64,000 bases of DNA. It comes from Cyclina sinensis (lineage: Eukaryota; Mollusca; Bivalvia; Venerida; Veneridae). Below, piece after piece: positions 35,036 through 50,430 of the stretch. A model generated the notes under the pieces. That model made no database searches and was not told where the DNA came from. It saw nothing but the letters and a program-made list of their open reading frames with translations. The stretch lies in assembly GCA_012932295.1 (NCBI GenBank), contig JAAONU010000001.1:53647958-53711957 (forward strand), written 5' to 3'. Position 1 is the stretch's first letter. Every line of letters starts with the position of its first letter. Both the position numbers and the translations under genes were made by a program.

Positions 35036-37970
35036 GTAAGTGCGCGTTTGAGTATATTTTTCTCGAAACGGTTAAAAAAACTCAGATTTACTGAAAGAAG
35101 CCAAATTGTTGATAATTTTCTGCAATAGTTTCAAACTGTAACCATTCTAACAAGCTTATCATCTTATATAGATTAGGGAATTTAACAGATACACTTTTAT
35201 TCTCGATTTTAAATTACGTTTTCTGAAAATAACTTAAATAATCTACACTTTTATTTTCAAGGGTTCTAACCGTATTTTATATATAACGATTCTTTTCCTC
35301 TCGAATAACAAAACACACGGACGAATTAGCAGACTATAGCGCATATCATATAAGTAAATTAACAATTAAGATAATTTCAGATTAGGCTGCAACTTAGAAG
35401 TATAACATGCTGTGTATTTAATTACTTTATTGCATAAGTATGCCATCAGGGAGCCATGTTTATTATATTTATCTTGACGCAGATCGGATAAATAATGTCT
35501 TTGCTCCACTACTTTCTTTGCCACGGTCACTCAGAGTGATGGTTTCTTGTGTAGGAAATTAAAGAAATTGTATGAATACTTCCTGTACAAAAATTTCATT
35601 TTTTTCATTACGTTAATATTCGATAAAACAGTAGCAGAATACAAAAACTTTACAATGTGAAAGTGACGTCACCGATTTGTGTGTTCGAAAAATGTGACAG
35701 TAGTCATCGGAAAATATCGACTAGAGTAGGATTAAACGAATTGCATTTTATTTAACAAAATTTTAGTTTATTCAGAACGGTTTCAATTAAAATAAACTTG
35801 CGATACTTTCATGTAGACATTACCGCATCCATTGCACAAATACTTTGTTTGGATTTAAGACATAATTATATCTCTAATATACACAAAAACACACCTTTCC
35901 AAAGTTTAAAGAATTAACATGAAGATAATGAATTCTATATATTATTTTCAATAATTTCACTGTTCTCAAAGTTATACTATGGTTGGTTCCTCGCAATTCG
36001 TTTTCTGTGTATAATTGATATAGATAATTAAATATAAATATATAAACATTTGTTATGGCCTGTCACTTCCTGAAACCAGAAGGAAGCAATAAGTAAGAAT
36101 AAAAACTGAATAAAATTCTTTTCTCTATATCTTTGTTTACAAAAAAGCAAACTTGGAATCTCAGTTTGACAACACCTACACCGTTAAAGTGCATATTTAT
36201 AATTTCATATGACATATTTTCATCTTTGTTTTCTCTGAATCAATCAAACATTTTCTCTTAAAGATATTTCTGATCAATTTAAGTGGATACTAAATCTTTA
36301 AACTGGCTCTCAAATCTCTCTCGATTTTATAAAGATTCTTAAAAGATTAGTTTTTATGAGCGGATGCTTTCAAAAAAATCATTAGAAATCAGCCATAACA
36401 CAGTGCGTATCCCTTTTCTGGTTTTCGTTCACATCTCAAAAATGATTGACATATCTTTAGAAGCACAATGATTTATCAAAAAGGGTGCAGATTTTCAGAC
36501 CAACTTGTAATCAAAATGTATTTTCGCAGCAGGCTCATATATTTTCGTTTAGTCAGGATTAGTTCATGAGATGTTTAGATTACGTTATTATACCCCTATT
36601 GGGTTGGAAATGGGTAATTAGCTATTCGTATTACGGTAATTACGGTAATTGTTTGATAAAGGTCTGCGCTGATAGGAGTCGCGTTAAAAATGCTAGGAGA
36701 TTCTGTTTTTCATTGCTGGGAATAAAACGGTTGTCTTTTTTTGTTATTTACACCTGTAGATGTGGTCTATCAGCATAATAATCTTTTCATAGGAACACAT
36801 ATCAGTCGGTGCGCTGTAGAGGTAAACGTGGTAACGATTTCTATCACTGATTAACGCATTTTGCAGCCTTTTATTTATTTGTATAGAGATCATTTTTCAA
36901 TCAGTTCATACCTTCTTACATAATGCACGTTCTTGCTTTGAAATGCTCGAAGTGAGAAATGTATGAACTACAGTCAAAATATTTACGAACTTGAAAACAT
37001 TTGATTCAGTAGAATACTGATGAAAGTCTTTTAGAAGTTTGTTTTCTCTGTAGAGTTAAGCATATAAAATATGTGATGCAAATGTACATAAATAACATAT
37101 TTTGTTCAGTGCCAAGACGCTGTTTTACATTTTCTTGTATACTTGGTGACTAAGTGAATCAAGCAAAATTACACTTGATTTGTCTATCACACAGACTCAG
37201 GGCTCATTTTGTTAGTTCATTGTCCAGTTACTCTGCCGATTAATTCATTATTAGTTTCGAATACCAGATTTTTATGTCTTGCTTTCCAAAACATAAAAAC
37301 TTAGTAAGGTCTTAACTTTTCATGAAATTTTGTATACACAACTTGTACTTTATGATATTTTATCTAGGTAACTATTAGTTACCTATTAGTTCTATTAGTT
37401 CATTCACGTAGATGTATCAAATCTTATGTACAAAAATCAGTCAAGTCACCTAAACTTATAAGATATATTAAATCTATATAGTAATGACGTCACTTTGACA
37501 TATGACGTCTCTGTCAATTTATCAAACTATCTGTAGATTCATTTGGTTCATTATGAGCTCGAGTGTGGTCGATGAGTAGTTGTCTTTGATCATACATACT
37601 TCATTTGTTACTAATACGTGTTCCCACGTGGAATCAACATGCTCTAGATGTCACGCTGTGTTTTTATTGCCACAGTATGTGTAAATACATCTATATTGTC
37701 TAGAACTGAGATTTATTCCTCACTAATTCATGCGTCAGTACCAGCCAGCACTATATGGTTTTGGATGACGTCGTTTGCTTTAGGATTATTCTCTATATTT
37801 TTTTTTCAATTTTCTCTTTATATCTCAATACGTCAGCGACAAATAAGATTTGGCAGTTTTTGTTGTTTTTTTTTGGCTGAAGACAAACACAATTATTATA
37901 ACATGTAATGTCTTCACTTAAACTGGTTTAACGAATTAAACCTTGTTTGTTTATATTGTAGTGAGTAGTT
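35036..37970 (+). other. Netrin intron after exon 1B (proximal part)
   Basis: AT-rich, with no recognisable exon on either strand. It includes short repeated CTATTAGTT motifs at about 37370-37405. Confidence 0.5.
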
Positions 37971-37974
37971 CTGC

Positions 37975-38895
37975 GTAAATGTCTTGAATAAGGTAGGATT
38001 GTAGAAGGGTTTGAGTACATTTTGAGTAAATATCTTGAATAAGGTAGGCATGTAGAAGATTTTGAGTTAATCTCTTGAATGAGGTAGGCCTGACGAAGGT
38101 TTTGAGTTAACCTCTTGAATAAGGTAGGCCTGTAGAAGGATTTGAGTTAATCTCTTGAATAAGGTAAGCCTGTACCACATTTGAGTAAATATCTTGAATA
38201 AGGTAGGGATGTTAAAGGTTTTGAGTTAATCTCTTGAATGAGGTAGGCCTGTAAAAGGTTTTGAGTTAACCTCTTGAATAAGGTAGGCCTGTAGAAGGTT
38301 TTGAGTTAACTTCTTGAATAAGGTAGGCATGTAGAAGGTTATAGCAAATCTCTTGAATAAGGTAGGCCTGTACAAGGTTTGAGTAAATCTCTTGAATTAG
38401 GTAGGCCTGTAGAAGGTTTTGAGTTACTGTCTTGAATAAGGTAGGCCTGTATAAGGTTTGAGTAAATCTCTTGAATGAGGTAGGCCTGTACAAGGTTTGA
38501 GTAAATCTCTTGAATAAGGTAGGCCTGCACAAGGTGTGAGTAAATCTCTTGAATAAGGTAGGCCTGTAGAAGGTTTTGAGTTAATCTCTTGAATGAGGTA
38601 GGCCTGTAGAAGGTTTTAGTAAATCTCTTGAATTAGGTAGGCCTGTAGAAGGGTTTGAGTTACTGTCTTGAATAAGGTAGTCCTGTATAAGGTTTGCGTA
38701 AATCTCTTGAATGAGGTAGGCCTGTACAAGGTTTGAGTAAATATCTTCAATAAGGTAGGCCTGTACAAGGTGTGAGTAAATCTCTTGAATAAGGTAGGCC
38801 TGTGCAAGGTTTGAGTAAGTCTGTTGAATAAGGTAGGCCTGTAGAAGGTTTTAGTAAATCTCTTGAATGAGGTAAGCCTGTACAAGGTTTGAGCC
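37975..38895. repeat. 40-bp minisatellite, about 23 tandem copies
   Basis: The unit reads approximately GAGTTAATCTCTTGAATAAG followed by GTAGGCCTGTAGAAGGTTTT, with 39-bp variants (ACAAGGTTT, AGTAAATCT). The palindrome AGGCCT recurs in most copies. The array creates repetitive minus-strand ORFs with a YRPTLFKRFTQTL-like periodicity that are not conserved proteins. It lies in the intron between exon 1B and the shared netrin exons. Confidence 0.93.
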
Positions 38896-39244
38896 ACAGC
38901 ACTGGGTTAAACTAACCACGACTTTCTACTTTAATACATTCACCGCAAAACCCGAGTCACAAGCAATCGAGTGTGACCTTTAACTGTCGATATCAAATGT
39001 ATCCATTTTCCTCCTTCTATGGTCTATAGTGTTCTTATGAGAAAGTGTCCAATGTTTTCAGAATGACATTCATACATTGCAATAAAACGTCGCAAACAAG
39101 AAAAAAAGACGCTCGCTTGTTTCGGCCACTGGCATTTAATTTGTCTCTTCAGAAGTGGGCTCCTCAGGTAGAAACAAAATTTGTCATCGATAAACATTTA
39201 TTGAGTTCAAATTAATGATGTAACTTAATAGTCTTTGGTATTTC

Positions 39245-39365
39245 AGTAGCCAGATAACTGATTTGCGTGTCATAGGACATTTTGGTTTATTTAATCTGTG
39301 TTTCAGTGAATCACGTGTCACATGACATTTTGGTTTATTTAATCTGTGTTTCAGTGAATCAGCTT
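39245..39365. repeat. 48-bp direct tandem duplication
   Basis: Two clean copies with a period of 48 bp (TTTCAGTGAATCA at 39301 and 39349; shared GACATTTTGGTTTATTTAAT) are preceded by a partial, more diverged copy. Confidence 0.8.
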
Positions 39366-39369
39366 TTAT

Positions 39370-42300
39370 TGGGTATTTAGGTAGAAAACATGATCTTAAA
39401 TGTTCTATTCTTTTCCAAAACAACTTGTTTACCACTCTACTAATCCAGATTTTATTGTATTCGTTCGTGTAGTATCATTTCTTGCCTTCTGAACAAATAT
39501 GGAAATGTGGGGTCTTTTCCACAAAGCTCTTCACTGCATATAACATTCGTAAATCGTATTAAGGAATTTGCAGTTAATTGGAACCCAGCTGCCACTTTGT
39601 TCGTTAAAAACAGGCTGTACAAATGTATTAAATGACAGGAACTAGTCACTGTTTCCTTTGTCTAAATTGTCAACCGCCTGAGTTTTGTTTACCTGTCACG
39701 TCGAGACCACCTTACAGTCGTAGCAGCGTGTTTGAATTTAATTAACACTTGAAAATAGCAATCTGGCCCGGGAGTGCCGTGTTTTCCGACCTATTACCCT
39801 CTCTTAACAGCAATTCATTTACACCCCGTGATTGCGGCTGTCTAAATTTCCAGACCTTTCACTCGCTTCATTATATTCCGTCAGAACAAGCACTTATTGA
39901 GAAATTGCTATTTACTTTGGCTTAATTTGACTGTTTTGTTCCTCCTGGAGTGGTTACAATCACCGCCTCCTGGACAATGAAGCTGTCGTGTAGGTGACAC
40001 CTAGGTCTTTTTTTTTTCTCTCTATATCGTTTACATCGTGCACTGTTAATATTGAAGTCGAAGGAACACCGTCTACAATTCAATATGGTGATTGCATTTT
40101 TAATGATGTTCTGGGAGGACCATGTTTAAACCTTGTTTTTACTCATTTGTTCAGCTCTTTTTGAAAGTATGGCGTTTTTCCTGCAAATTACAGCTCTGAG
40201 TTTTTTTTTTCAATATCTATTTACCATTTCCTAGGTGTTAGACAATTTACTCTTATATCTACTTTAACGTAATGTGATTAAAATATTTGAAATATCATTT
40301 TTTAAAGAAAAAAACAACAAAGAAAGGTTACGAGTGTCTTTGGATCATTTTAGCTCCTTATTCTCCAGTTTAACATATCGTTTTAGTTGATAACAAAGTT
40401 GAAGGAGGATGCAACCAGAACGTAAACATAAGAGGTATAAAAACAAATGTCTTATATGGTATAAATTAACGGTTTACGTGACCGGTATACCGTTTAAGGG
40501 CATTAATCTTCACCTTAAAATATTTTGTGAAAAAAGCAATCAATTTGATATCTTTTGTAGTTAGGAAATATTTACCCTCTGACTTCGCATGGGGCATCAG
40601 AATTAATGTTTGTATGCACTTAACATATTGTAATGCAATCTGCCACACAAAAAGGACTTTTGTAAAGTCATTGCATAACTCACTGAGGGAAGGACAAAAG
40701 TCGTTAATTCTGCCTCTATATAACTGATACTTAGAACATTTCTGTCTTCTAAATGGTTGCATGCTATATTAAAATTGCAAAGCTAAACGGTCACAACCTC
40801 AGTCTATCAACGAAGCTGCCAATTAACCACGGGCCAAGACCCTCATAGTCGAAGCAGCCTGGTGAAAATTAAAACTACCTCCTTCTATAGCAGATAATTA
40901 CTGGTTCTCTCTTGGCCGATACAATAACTTGCAATTTTCAGAATTGGATTTCAGACAATCTCTTTTGTCAGCGCAATGATCAAAGGCTGTATAGGTATTT
41001 TAAAAGTCACATGACCTCGGCAAGCCAAATTGCCAATTAACAAGACATGCTTCAATTTCTTCGTGGGATTTAATTTTGGTTAAAGTCATCCATGATTTAT
41101 TCCGAGTGAGTGATACTGTAAATGATATTTTGAATATTTGTGGTTCTTGCGGACTATTTTTTACGCTCTGATATTAATTGTGGTTGTCCTTAGCTCTTTT
41201 ATTCGTCGGACACCTGTGATTCTGTTTAGGACTGGTTATGTTCACCTATATGAACAATTTTGAATCAGAATGATATTTTAGGACGACCTAAACGACATTT
41301 TTAATTCCTAAGATATCTTTCAAACACTTAACAAAAATATTTGGCAAATGTTTAGGAAAACAGTCAAAAAAGTGAAAAGAATTGTCACTAGTATATCTGT
41401 ACGTGTATGTAGAAGTAGTAACTTTATTGTAGGTAAGACCGATGATATCAAAAGGGAAAAGTGGGTTCTTTTAAAGAAAAATAAAAGGTCTGAATTGAAA
41501 GTTTCAGCCTCTAGGTAAGATAACTGAATGCTGAGACTGGTCCCTGGTCTCTCAAGTACTTTTGAATAATTTCTCTATAGGTGCAATGTCGTTGGGATCC
41601 ATTCCATTTCGTCCAATCGCGCGGACATTTTTAAAGATAAAAACAATAGTGTGTGTAGAGTCTGGAATCTGTGCAATGCCTGTACTATATTGATACATTT
41701 TATACCACTGTAGGTTCTGTTCAAACACATCATTGATGTGTTATTTGTTGATAAGAGGTAATACTTGATATTGAAGTAGGTTCTAAAGGGGTTATCTGGC
41801 GCTAAAACTAACTCCGGCGACGAGAGATTAGATTGTTTAAAAGTGTAAAACTGAAGTATTAAGGGGTATATAAGTGGTAATATTGGATTGGTAACTGTCT
41901 GATAGAAGAAGGGTACCTGATAAGCCGGTCCCGATAAAGCACGGACCATAATTCATTACTTTAGAGGAACGGACGCTGAAATTTTAATCATTTCAAGAAA
42001 TGATAATAAACGATTTTTCGTAATTTAATAAGAATTGTTGAACTAATTCAAATTATGGCAAAAATGCGACAGATAAGATGGTTTATCATAACTGCTTACC
42101 GGTCATCCAAAGAATTCCATTTTGACAGTCTTCCATGGGAAAATGGAATTTATCAGTATTATATGTGCAAAAGTATTTTAGAAATATTACAAGTGAAAAC
42201 AAATGTCGAGTAAAAAGATTATCATACGCTCATAATTAACAGCGAGAGAGGAGGTGGTGGAAACTCTATTTAATATTGCATCGCGATATATATTTTTTTC

Positions 42301-45300
42301 TTCTTATTTCTTCCCTTTTGATGTCAAAACTACTAACATGCACGTGTATGAGCTAAAAACTGTAAAAAAAAATCGGAATACATATTTTAACGTGATTCTT
42401 AATAAAGTCATTACAAACCTATTTTCAAAGTCAAGAAATACAGCTTTATTCTGGCAAACGAGCTTTTTGCCTTGAGAAAGTGTTTAAGTATTGGCAGGCA
42501 ATGAATCCGGAGCATTATATGTTTCGCAGACCAGGTGTAGGGGCGTTGAAAGATGTTCTCAATCTAACGTATGTCTTCCTTCCGTAACCATCTTCACAAA
42601 CTAGCATAAACTTTCTTGTTGCAGCGCTCTTGGAGAAAAAGTTAATTTGTTTGATGGTCTGGTAATTTGTACCGGATTACAGAGTTTTTGCTTTACTTAA
42701 AGTCTCATTTCTACGTCTGTATGCTTATAACTGAAAGCTTTTTGCATCTTACTTCAACAAATATTAATTAGAACAAATGAAACCAAAATAAGTTAATGAT
42801 AGTCTTAGGTTGTTTGAGACTTAACGAAATGTTTTTCCTTTAGTCGTCATGTCTTTTATTTTGAAAAGGGTCAAGATAAATCAAAGGCGTTGAAAAGACA
42901 GGGCAAATAAATGAATTATTAAAAATTTAACGCATACCTAAGAAATCTTGAGATTTTACATACAACATAGATAATACATTCGCATTCCTTGCTTATCAAC
43001 ATAGACATCTCTACACAGCATATATAATTTAATTATATTTCTTGCTCATTCCCATTTCTCGTGTGATCTTAAACGTGTGCTGTAGCAACATTTTCGAAAA
43101 CGCAGGTTTACTCTGTCTCGCCCCTTCATTCCACAGTTTGCTGACAAATCAGTAAGCCATTGTGAGAAATCGCAGCTGTTACTTGCAGTCAAATTCACCC
43201 ATAATATAACAATTGAGTTATCAAAATCATTGAGTGGTCAGCAAAAAAGGATAATAGAATTTTGCAGCGTCATTATGGGGCGATTTTAGAAAAGCGACGG
43301 TCTGCGAAATGAGTCTTTAGGGTTTTGTTAAGAAAACGTAATAGTATGGGACCCCCTTGACAAATGTAATTGCAGAGTGGCTGATTATATTTACATTTTG
43401 CATTCAAAGTATTATAGTATTAAATCATCCAATTACAGAACCATTTATCGCCAAATTGTTCATTTTCTACTCTATTGTCGAACAATCAAGCGCGGTTAAT
43501 GGATAAGTTACGGCTACTGTACATAAGGTCTATCTGATTTGCTTGCCTTTGTTTGAAACGAGAATTTACTTGCTAACAGAATCTCGTAGAATAATGACGT
43601 AGGCTGGATGACAATTTTGTCCAGCAATATGCAAGAAATGTTAAAAATGTTCCAAAGTCGTCATCTGTTAACTGCCGTTTTTTAAAAGAGGTTGACCGAT
43701 AATAAGTTAAAGGTCTTTTAATATTTTATAATTTTCTTCGTATTTCATTCACTATTACTTAACTCTTAATCATATACAAACTTTTCACCTATTATTTATA
43801 TAATGAATCTAAGACAGCAGGGTCGATCCAGAAAGGGCGGAGGGTGGGGGTGGAAGCACATCTTGGGATGATATACATTATATATAGTATACGTTACCGT
43901 TTAGAATTCAGAAATGGCATTTCTTGACCTCTGAAGAGCACGTGCTTCCTATACCCAGCCGGTTTGGATCCGAGTCGGCAATAGATATATCAGTAACAAG
44001 ACCATGTGCATATGTTAACAGATTCACCTTGTTCATTATTTGTTCTGCATAAAAAGATAACTTTGAAAGTGCTGGTGATAGTGCTGATTTTTTTTTCTTC
44101 AGCAGGCAATGAAAATGAAAATAATCAGTATCACTTGAGCTCGTTGTAGCTTGTCGATTTAACACAAACATTGAATACAGTCGGTGTAATGTAGTTAAAA
44201 AATGCATCAGTAAACCCTTCGGAATGTTTTCGTGTTTATCGGGTACCCTGCCTTTTGTATTTTAAAAATGGCCGCGTAGAATATTTCGCTGTAAATCACA
44301 GTTCTTCGCCATTTCGAGTAGGTAGGTAAACAAAATTTTAACACCGGACATTTCTCATGTTGTTTGCAGAGTAAACAAACTTTTTCTTTTGAATAGTTTT
44401 CATTCATTTAAACGGGTTTTGTTACAGTTCATTAGCAGAAGTTTCTCCTCTCCAAAGTTTCACAATTTAGCTAAACCGAAAAGTAGTTTTAGATATATGT
44501 AAATACGAAACTTCGGGTAGCTAATTACCTTTGAAAAAAAATAAAAGACTGTTTGTACAAATCATTTATGACGAAATGTTTGACAACATGCTCAACTAAC
44601 TTGCACAAGATTCAAGTGTTTGAACAGAACGAAAATATTTTTGGATGTTTTATACCTTTGTCATGTTTGGGGGTAAAGACTAAAACGGGTTTCATAAACA
44701 AACTGAAAGACGCAAGATCGTATGATATTCTAATGGAGGCCCGTGAAAGGCAGTGTTTGCTCCTAAATATATTTGATGTTGCATTTCCCTAATAGCTCTG
44801 TATCACGAAATACTTTCTGGTATACGTTTTGATATTAAGTTACAACAAGGTTGAATCAGAGAGGCCATTTTGTGTTTTCTCTCTAACTATTTTCACCATT
44901 TCGATTGTTTCGCGCTATATTCTAATAATAGTTCTTTATTATTATATCATATTGTGATTCCAGAGTTGTTTCCCTGGGTTGCCTTTGTCTATACTTTGTT
45001 GTAGCCAATAACCTTTACATTTTTAAATGACATGTGATCATAAATAGGTTTTGACAGGTTGTGACAAAAACTGGGGGTATATTAATACCTTATTGTGTTG
45101 ATACTGTCATGTCTAGTTAAACTACTGTCAGTTATTTCATAAACAGTTGTTACCAAATACACAAAGGAGCAGATCACAAATTAGACCTATCATTCGATAG
45201 TCCTGACAAAATCTTGTATAAATGCCACATTCCCAGCGTTGTGTGTGAGGTATAAAGTTTAAGAGTTCAATAATGTAAAAAAAGACCACAAACTGGGAAT

Positions 45301-48300
45301 TTTCTGCTATTTTCCTGGCTTTAAGTTAACTCATTTTTAGGAGCAGGCAGCCTCATGTGTAGAGCTTAATGATGATATTTCAGAAATAAATAAACCAAGC
45401 TTTATGTGAACCACACAAACACACACCTAAAGTTCAGTTTATTTTACAAAAAATGGCAAATGATTGCATAAGTACGTCTTCAAATGATCTAAAAAGTTAT
45501 TTCCGGGTAAAGGAGTACAATATTTCTCATTCATTTATCCCTGCCCATTTCACGTGTTTTCCTTGGCACGGCTTTTTGGCACCTTTAATTCCTTAGACAA
45601 TATTCTGCTAATTGTTTGCGATCTTTAAGTTTATTGGTATCGTCAATTTTATCTTGCTCCTACTTTTCTGTTGATATGTATGTGATAGAGAATGCATAAA
45701 TTCCTAGGAAATGCATTTCTCACCCGTAGTAGAAACTAGTTGCGTCAAATTGTAAGCGATTTCGAATTCATTTCGCTTAGTTTCATAGAATATTTAGAAA
45801 TAGTTATGACTGTATTTTACATTTAGATGGAATGTATTTATCTCTTCATTGTATTTTAAGTCGTTAAGAAAAGCAGTTTAGACATTATCAGCTGATGTTT
45901 TGGTTATTGATGATGGTAGCCTGATTCGAACCAGCAGTATAGACGGGCGTTTGCCTTGAAAAGATAAAACAACAACAACAACAACAAAACCCAGGCATAC
46001 AAGAGAATAAATAATGTGAAAAGACGAAACTACATTTTACTGCAAGGGATGAATGGAAGTGTAGCATATAATATCTTACAACGCAACAGTATTAGACTCT
46101 AGATGATAGAGGGAACATTAAACAACAAGACTCATCGATTTAATATCAAGCAGCCCATCTATACGCTGTTTTAAACAGTACGTTCGCTTAAACCGTACTT
46201 TTTTTACACCCGAGTTCGCCATGTCCGTGAGAGTTTGGTTAAAATGGAACGGTGGGGGGGGGGGGGGGGGGGGGGGAAAGGGAAGAAACAACAATCTTCA
46301 GCCATTTTTCTTATTTTTCTTATCAGGTTTGCCTTTAAAATTACATCTTTTTATCACTTTGTTGATGCGAAGATGTGGTAGAGGGTCGGTTGTAAATTTC
46401 TTTTACAAGCATATACCACCACCAAATTGTATTTCCTTACAACATCAATCATAACAAAGTAGAAAATATAAGGGAGTGACTCTTTTTCCGAATATTTATA
46501 GTTCTTTGATGACGCAAGCACTCTATTGCCGAATGATTTGACAACCATGCACTATCAAAGTTGCAATTATCAGTTCTCATAAAGGTTTGAAGAAATACTG
46601 CCATTGTACATCAAATTTATTAATTTTGACTGATAAAGATCATTTTAACTGCCGTTTTATATGCATACATTTCTTTTCATAAAGTACAAATGAGTAAATT
46701 TTTTTATCATAACCATTCAATGAACTATACATAGAAGGAAATTGAGCATGTCGCGTAGAAAAAGTAGCCACAAAAATGTTTTTTTTTTCTTTTTTGCATC
46801 AAAATTTAACAGACCTTAATTGATTAAATCATAAGAATTTATAACTACCAGGTTTTGAAATTGAGAGTTGTATATTTACCCCGTGACATTGCCAAATAAT
46901 TCAGTTTGCCATATTAGAGTAAACTGAAATGTATTCTTAATTTTTTTACACATATTTTTTGTATACTCGAGCCAAACAAGTATTCATTCTGAGGGTTTTC
47001 ATTGTTTATACTACAAGATATTTAAACCTTTGCTTTTACAGTTTTACCATTTTTTTTTCTGTGTGAAAAATGTGGCATTTTTTTTGCATTGCGTGTTTAG
47101 TGAAGTTAAATGACTCCGATTTCACGTATCAAAATGTGTATTCAGTTCCCTGTTCAGTGATACAACAAACATTTTGTCTTACTTGGCGCACGCTTTAATT
47201 TACATATGTTTAATGTCATGAAAGTATGCAGCAGCAAGCAGTAGAACAAGTTTAATTTATTTATTTTTCTGTTAATTAGAGGTGTTAACAGACTTGCTTC
47301 TTAATGAGTTCTGTGACCTAAGAGGCGTTGATTCTACAGGTCCGATTGCATATCATATACTACTGACGCGGATATTTGGGGGTATGGTGGGGGAAAGGAT
47401 GGGGTGTTTGTCAAGTATGTTCTTGTCTGTTTTTATACAGCGGTACTTTAATCTACCTTGTTTCTTTTTAATCAGTCGGTAGCCATACAATTTAACATTT
47501 TGACTACCATTGTCTGCTACCCAGTCTCAGCTTTGTTCTAGATAACGACTTTTTCTTTCACTTTCTAATCTTTGTTAATTTCAAGTTCATCGAGATAAAT
47601 ACTATCGTATGCGCAAATCACAGTGCCGAGTCACTTTAAATGAAAACCACATCTATCATAAATTACATATTACATTCTTAAAAACCGCAGAAAATCTAAA
47701 CCCTTAAACTTTATATTTAGGGGTGTGAAACATTCAAACAATATTAACAACTCTTTAATATAACTTCTAAATCATCTTCCTTTCAATAGATGGCCTTTGA
47801 AATCCGCTGTCTATACATCTCTCCTATATATTTTACCTAAAACATTTTCCCTGTGAAATACATCTTAAGCTCGCTAAAGTCATCAATTTTGAATCAAATC
47901 CCTCATAAATTTCGTATTAGAATAAATATTCATATTTTCAATAGAATCGCCGTAAGAGAGTTATGACCGCGTCTAATACTAACAGAACAGGTATAGATTT
48001 CTTTAAAAAGCACTAACTATGAAATTGCTAGTGTAATGTCGCACCCAGGGAACCCTTTTGTAAAGCATTATTGCCGTTTTCACGCGACCAAGGAACGCTG
48101 CTTGTAGTCTTTGCGTTCCTGTCAATTCCGCGTTCAAGTATCTCACGCGTGAAAATTTTGTATACAAAACAGTAATTAGTTTTCGCGAGGACGCATGTCA
48201 TTGAATGTAAATTTTTGGATTATAGATGTCAGCAGGATCCTTAAACCATGATAATCTAATAAAGCATAAAATCTTTCTGTCGTATGAATACGAACATTTA

Positions 48301-50430
48301 TTAAATACACTTTTAAATTCATTTGACAGATTTTAATACAATATATAATCCATTCAAGTCTAGAGAAAAACTCAGTGCAATACTTTTGGTTAAATTTTTT
48401 TCTTTCTTTTTCTTTCTGCTCCTGAATGTGCAAATGTCCGTCCGTCTTCCCTGCCATGGCCATTTATTTCCCAGCAACATGCATAGAAACTACAATAATT
48501 GAAAATATACAATGCGGAATTTTTGGTGACATGATGAAACTTTGATATTCTAAATCTGTACCATGGTATTTTATGGAACAAAATGAAACCTGTCATCACA
48601 TTATAAGTGTCTCTATTAACCATTCAGAGAAACAAACACAATTATAACAGGATCACATCAGAGCTCTGATTCCCACACTGCCTATTGTTGACGCCCAAGT
48701 GTACTTGAGTACCTTACTCAAAAGTCGAAGATAAAGTTTACCATCTTATTAAACTATATTATTGTTTATATTTCGCCGCTTACAGGCGACGTGAATTGCT
48801 CGCAAAATTGACGTGATCATTTTGTCAGTGATTTTAAAAGACGCAACGTCGCGGTTCTTTTTTCAACACTTTCCTTATAAGAGTAGTATCTGGTTTGTCA
48901 ATGTGAAATTATTTAAACAGGCCAAAAAACATAAAGCTTGAGTCTATCAATAGAAGGAAACACGTTTTCTGAAAATATAAGGACAAAGAATTTTAATAAA
49001 TAATATAAAAGACATATAAAATCATACATATGCTTTCTTTTTTTAAAGATGGCCCATTCAGACCTTATTTAAAGAGACTGTATTTCCTAAATCTACAAGT
49101 ATTTTGTCATCAGGATTTACATAATAAAATATGATGATAATTATTACATGTAAATATTTTTTCAATCTTCCAAAATGGAGTCATTTTTTTTCATTACTTC
49201 CACGATTCACAATCAGTTACACTTTGGGAAAAAAATAACATCGTACGATAAGAACATGCATTTTAATTAACTTAACAAAGGGTTAAAGTTATCAATTTAT
49301 GCTAAATGAAATATCTATGCCCAGAAGTGTATTCATATGTAAAAGGAATACTTCAAATTTTGAGCAGTATACAATATCAATTTTGCTGTAATATACTCAG
49401 TTTTAATTACCTAACTCTATGACATAAACGCCATTCCATATTCATAACAACGAAGAAGTGTCATATGAAAATGACTTTGAAATTTTACACTCAACAAATG
49501 CTAACCATATTTTTATCTCCAGTACAAGGGTAATCATTAATCATAAAATCTACTTCATATAAATACTTGCCGCGGATGTGAAAGAACATATTAAGTGAAA
49601 CTCTAAATATGTCTATCTCTTTATTGTCGATCCATTTAATATTATGGTCCAACATTTTTTTGTGAATTATACAAAAGATACGCTCCCGAGATATATTGTC
49701 TGTACATAGACGTGAGCTAATGACTTTTATGTGAACAATACACCGACCACCCATTTATATCAGTCCAAAAATACGGTAGTCAATAGTTCCTCCTTTTTGG
49801 AGATGCCTTTCTTTTTTACCCGCAGGATTTAACTGACGTATCGAATAAAATTTGTATAGATTTTATTAGCCCAGATTTGAAATCCCTATCTTTTAAAATA
49901 CAAGATACTGTCTCTATAACGACCTCGTTTTTGATAACGTCATAGACAGACGAAAGAACTTGTAAATTTATTGTAATAAGCGTTCATGTACTTTGATTGG
50001 ACAAGTAACCTTGTTTTTAAGGACAATCTAAAATTAAAAATGACTGAGCGAGATTTTCTAAATTTCTCGTGTTTATGACTGCAGGAACAAAATTTTAATA
50101 TTATACAACAACAATACTCTCTGTTGGTACATGATTTGTATAACATGGAGAAATATGGACGGACATTAGTTCTCTTCAGTACAGCTTCTACTTCACTGTG
50201 TCAACTGTTGTGTAACAACAACATCAGGCACTTACACTTTAGCCTATAATATTTTGATTATCGTTCGTTACGCTATTCCTGTAACTTTTTCAATTGTACG
50301 CGCGTGTTGCAGACGATCATGGTTGTACAATATGACAGCTCTAAATGAAGCAAAAATCAAAGAAAACTTCATTTGGATATCTTACATATGTAATTGCATC
50401 ATAATAGTACTTATAATTATCTCTTTTCAG
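39370..50430 (+). other. Netrin intron (distal part)
   Basis: About 11 kb without a recognisable gene. It contains a short (CAA)n run at 45970-45987, a run of about 23 G at 46254-46276, and a tRNA B-box-like GGTTCGAATC on the minus strand near 45924-45936 that may be a SINE scrap. A 124-codon minus-strand ORF (41949-41575) has no domain I recognise and is probably chance. Confidence 0.45.

Noticed and set aside
38266..38897. Minus-strand YRPTLFKRFTQTL-like repeat ORFs
   Set aside because: Products of the 40-bp minisatellite.
41575..41949. 124-codon minus-strand ORF
   Set aside because: No recognisable domain, no splice or start context, inside a netrin intron; length alone is not enough.
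45920..45940. Minus-strand B-box-like GGTTCGAATC as a tRNA gene
   Set aside because: No A box at the proper distance and no acceptor stem; at most a SINE scrap.
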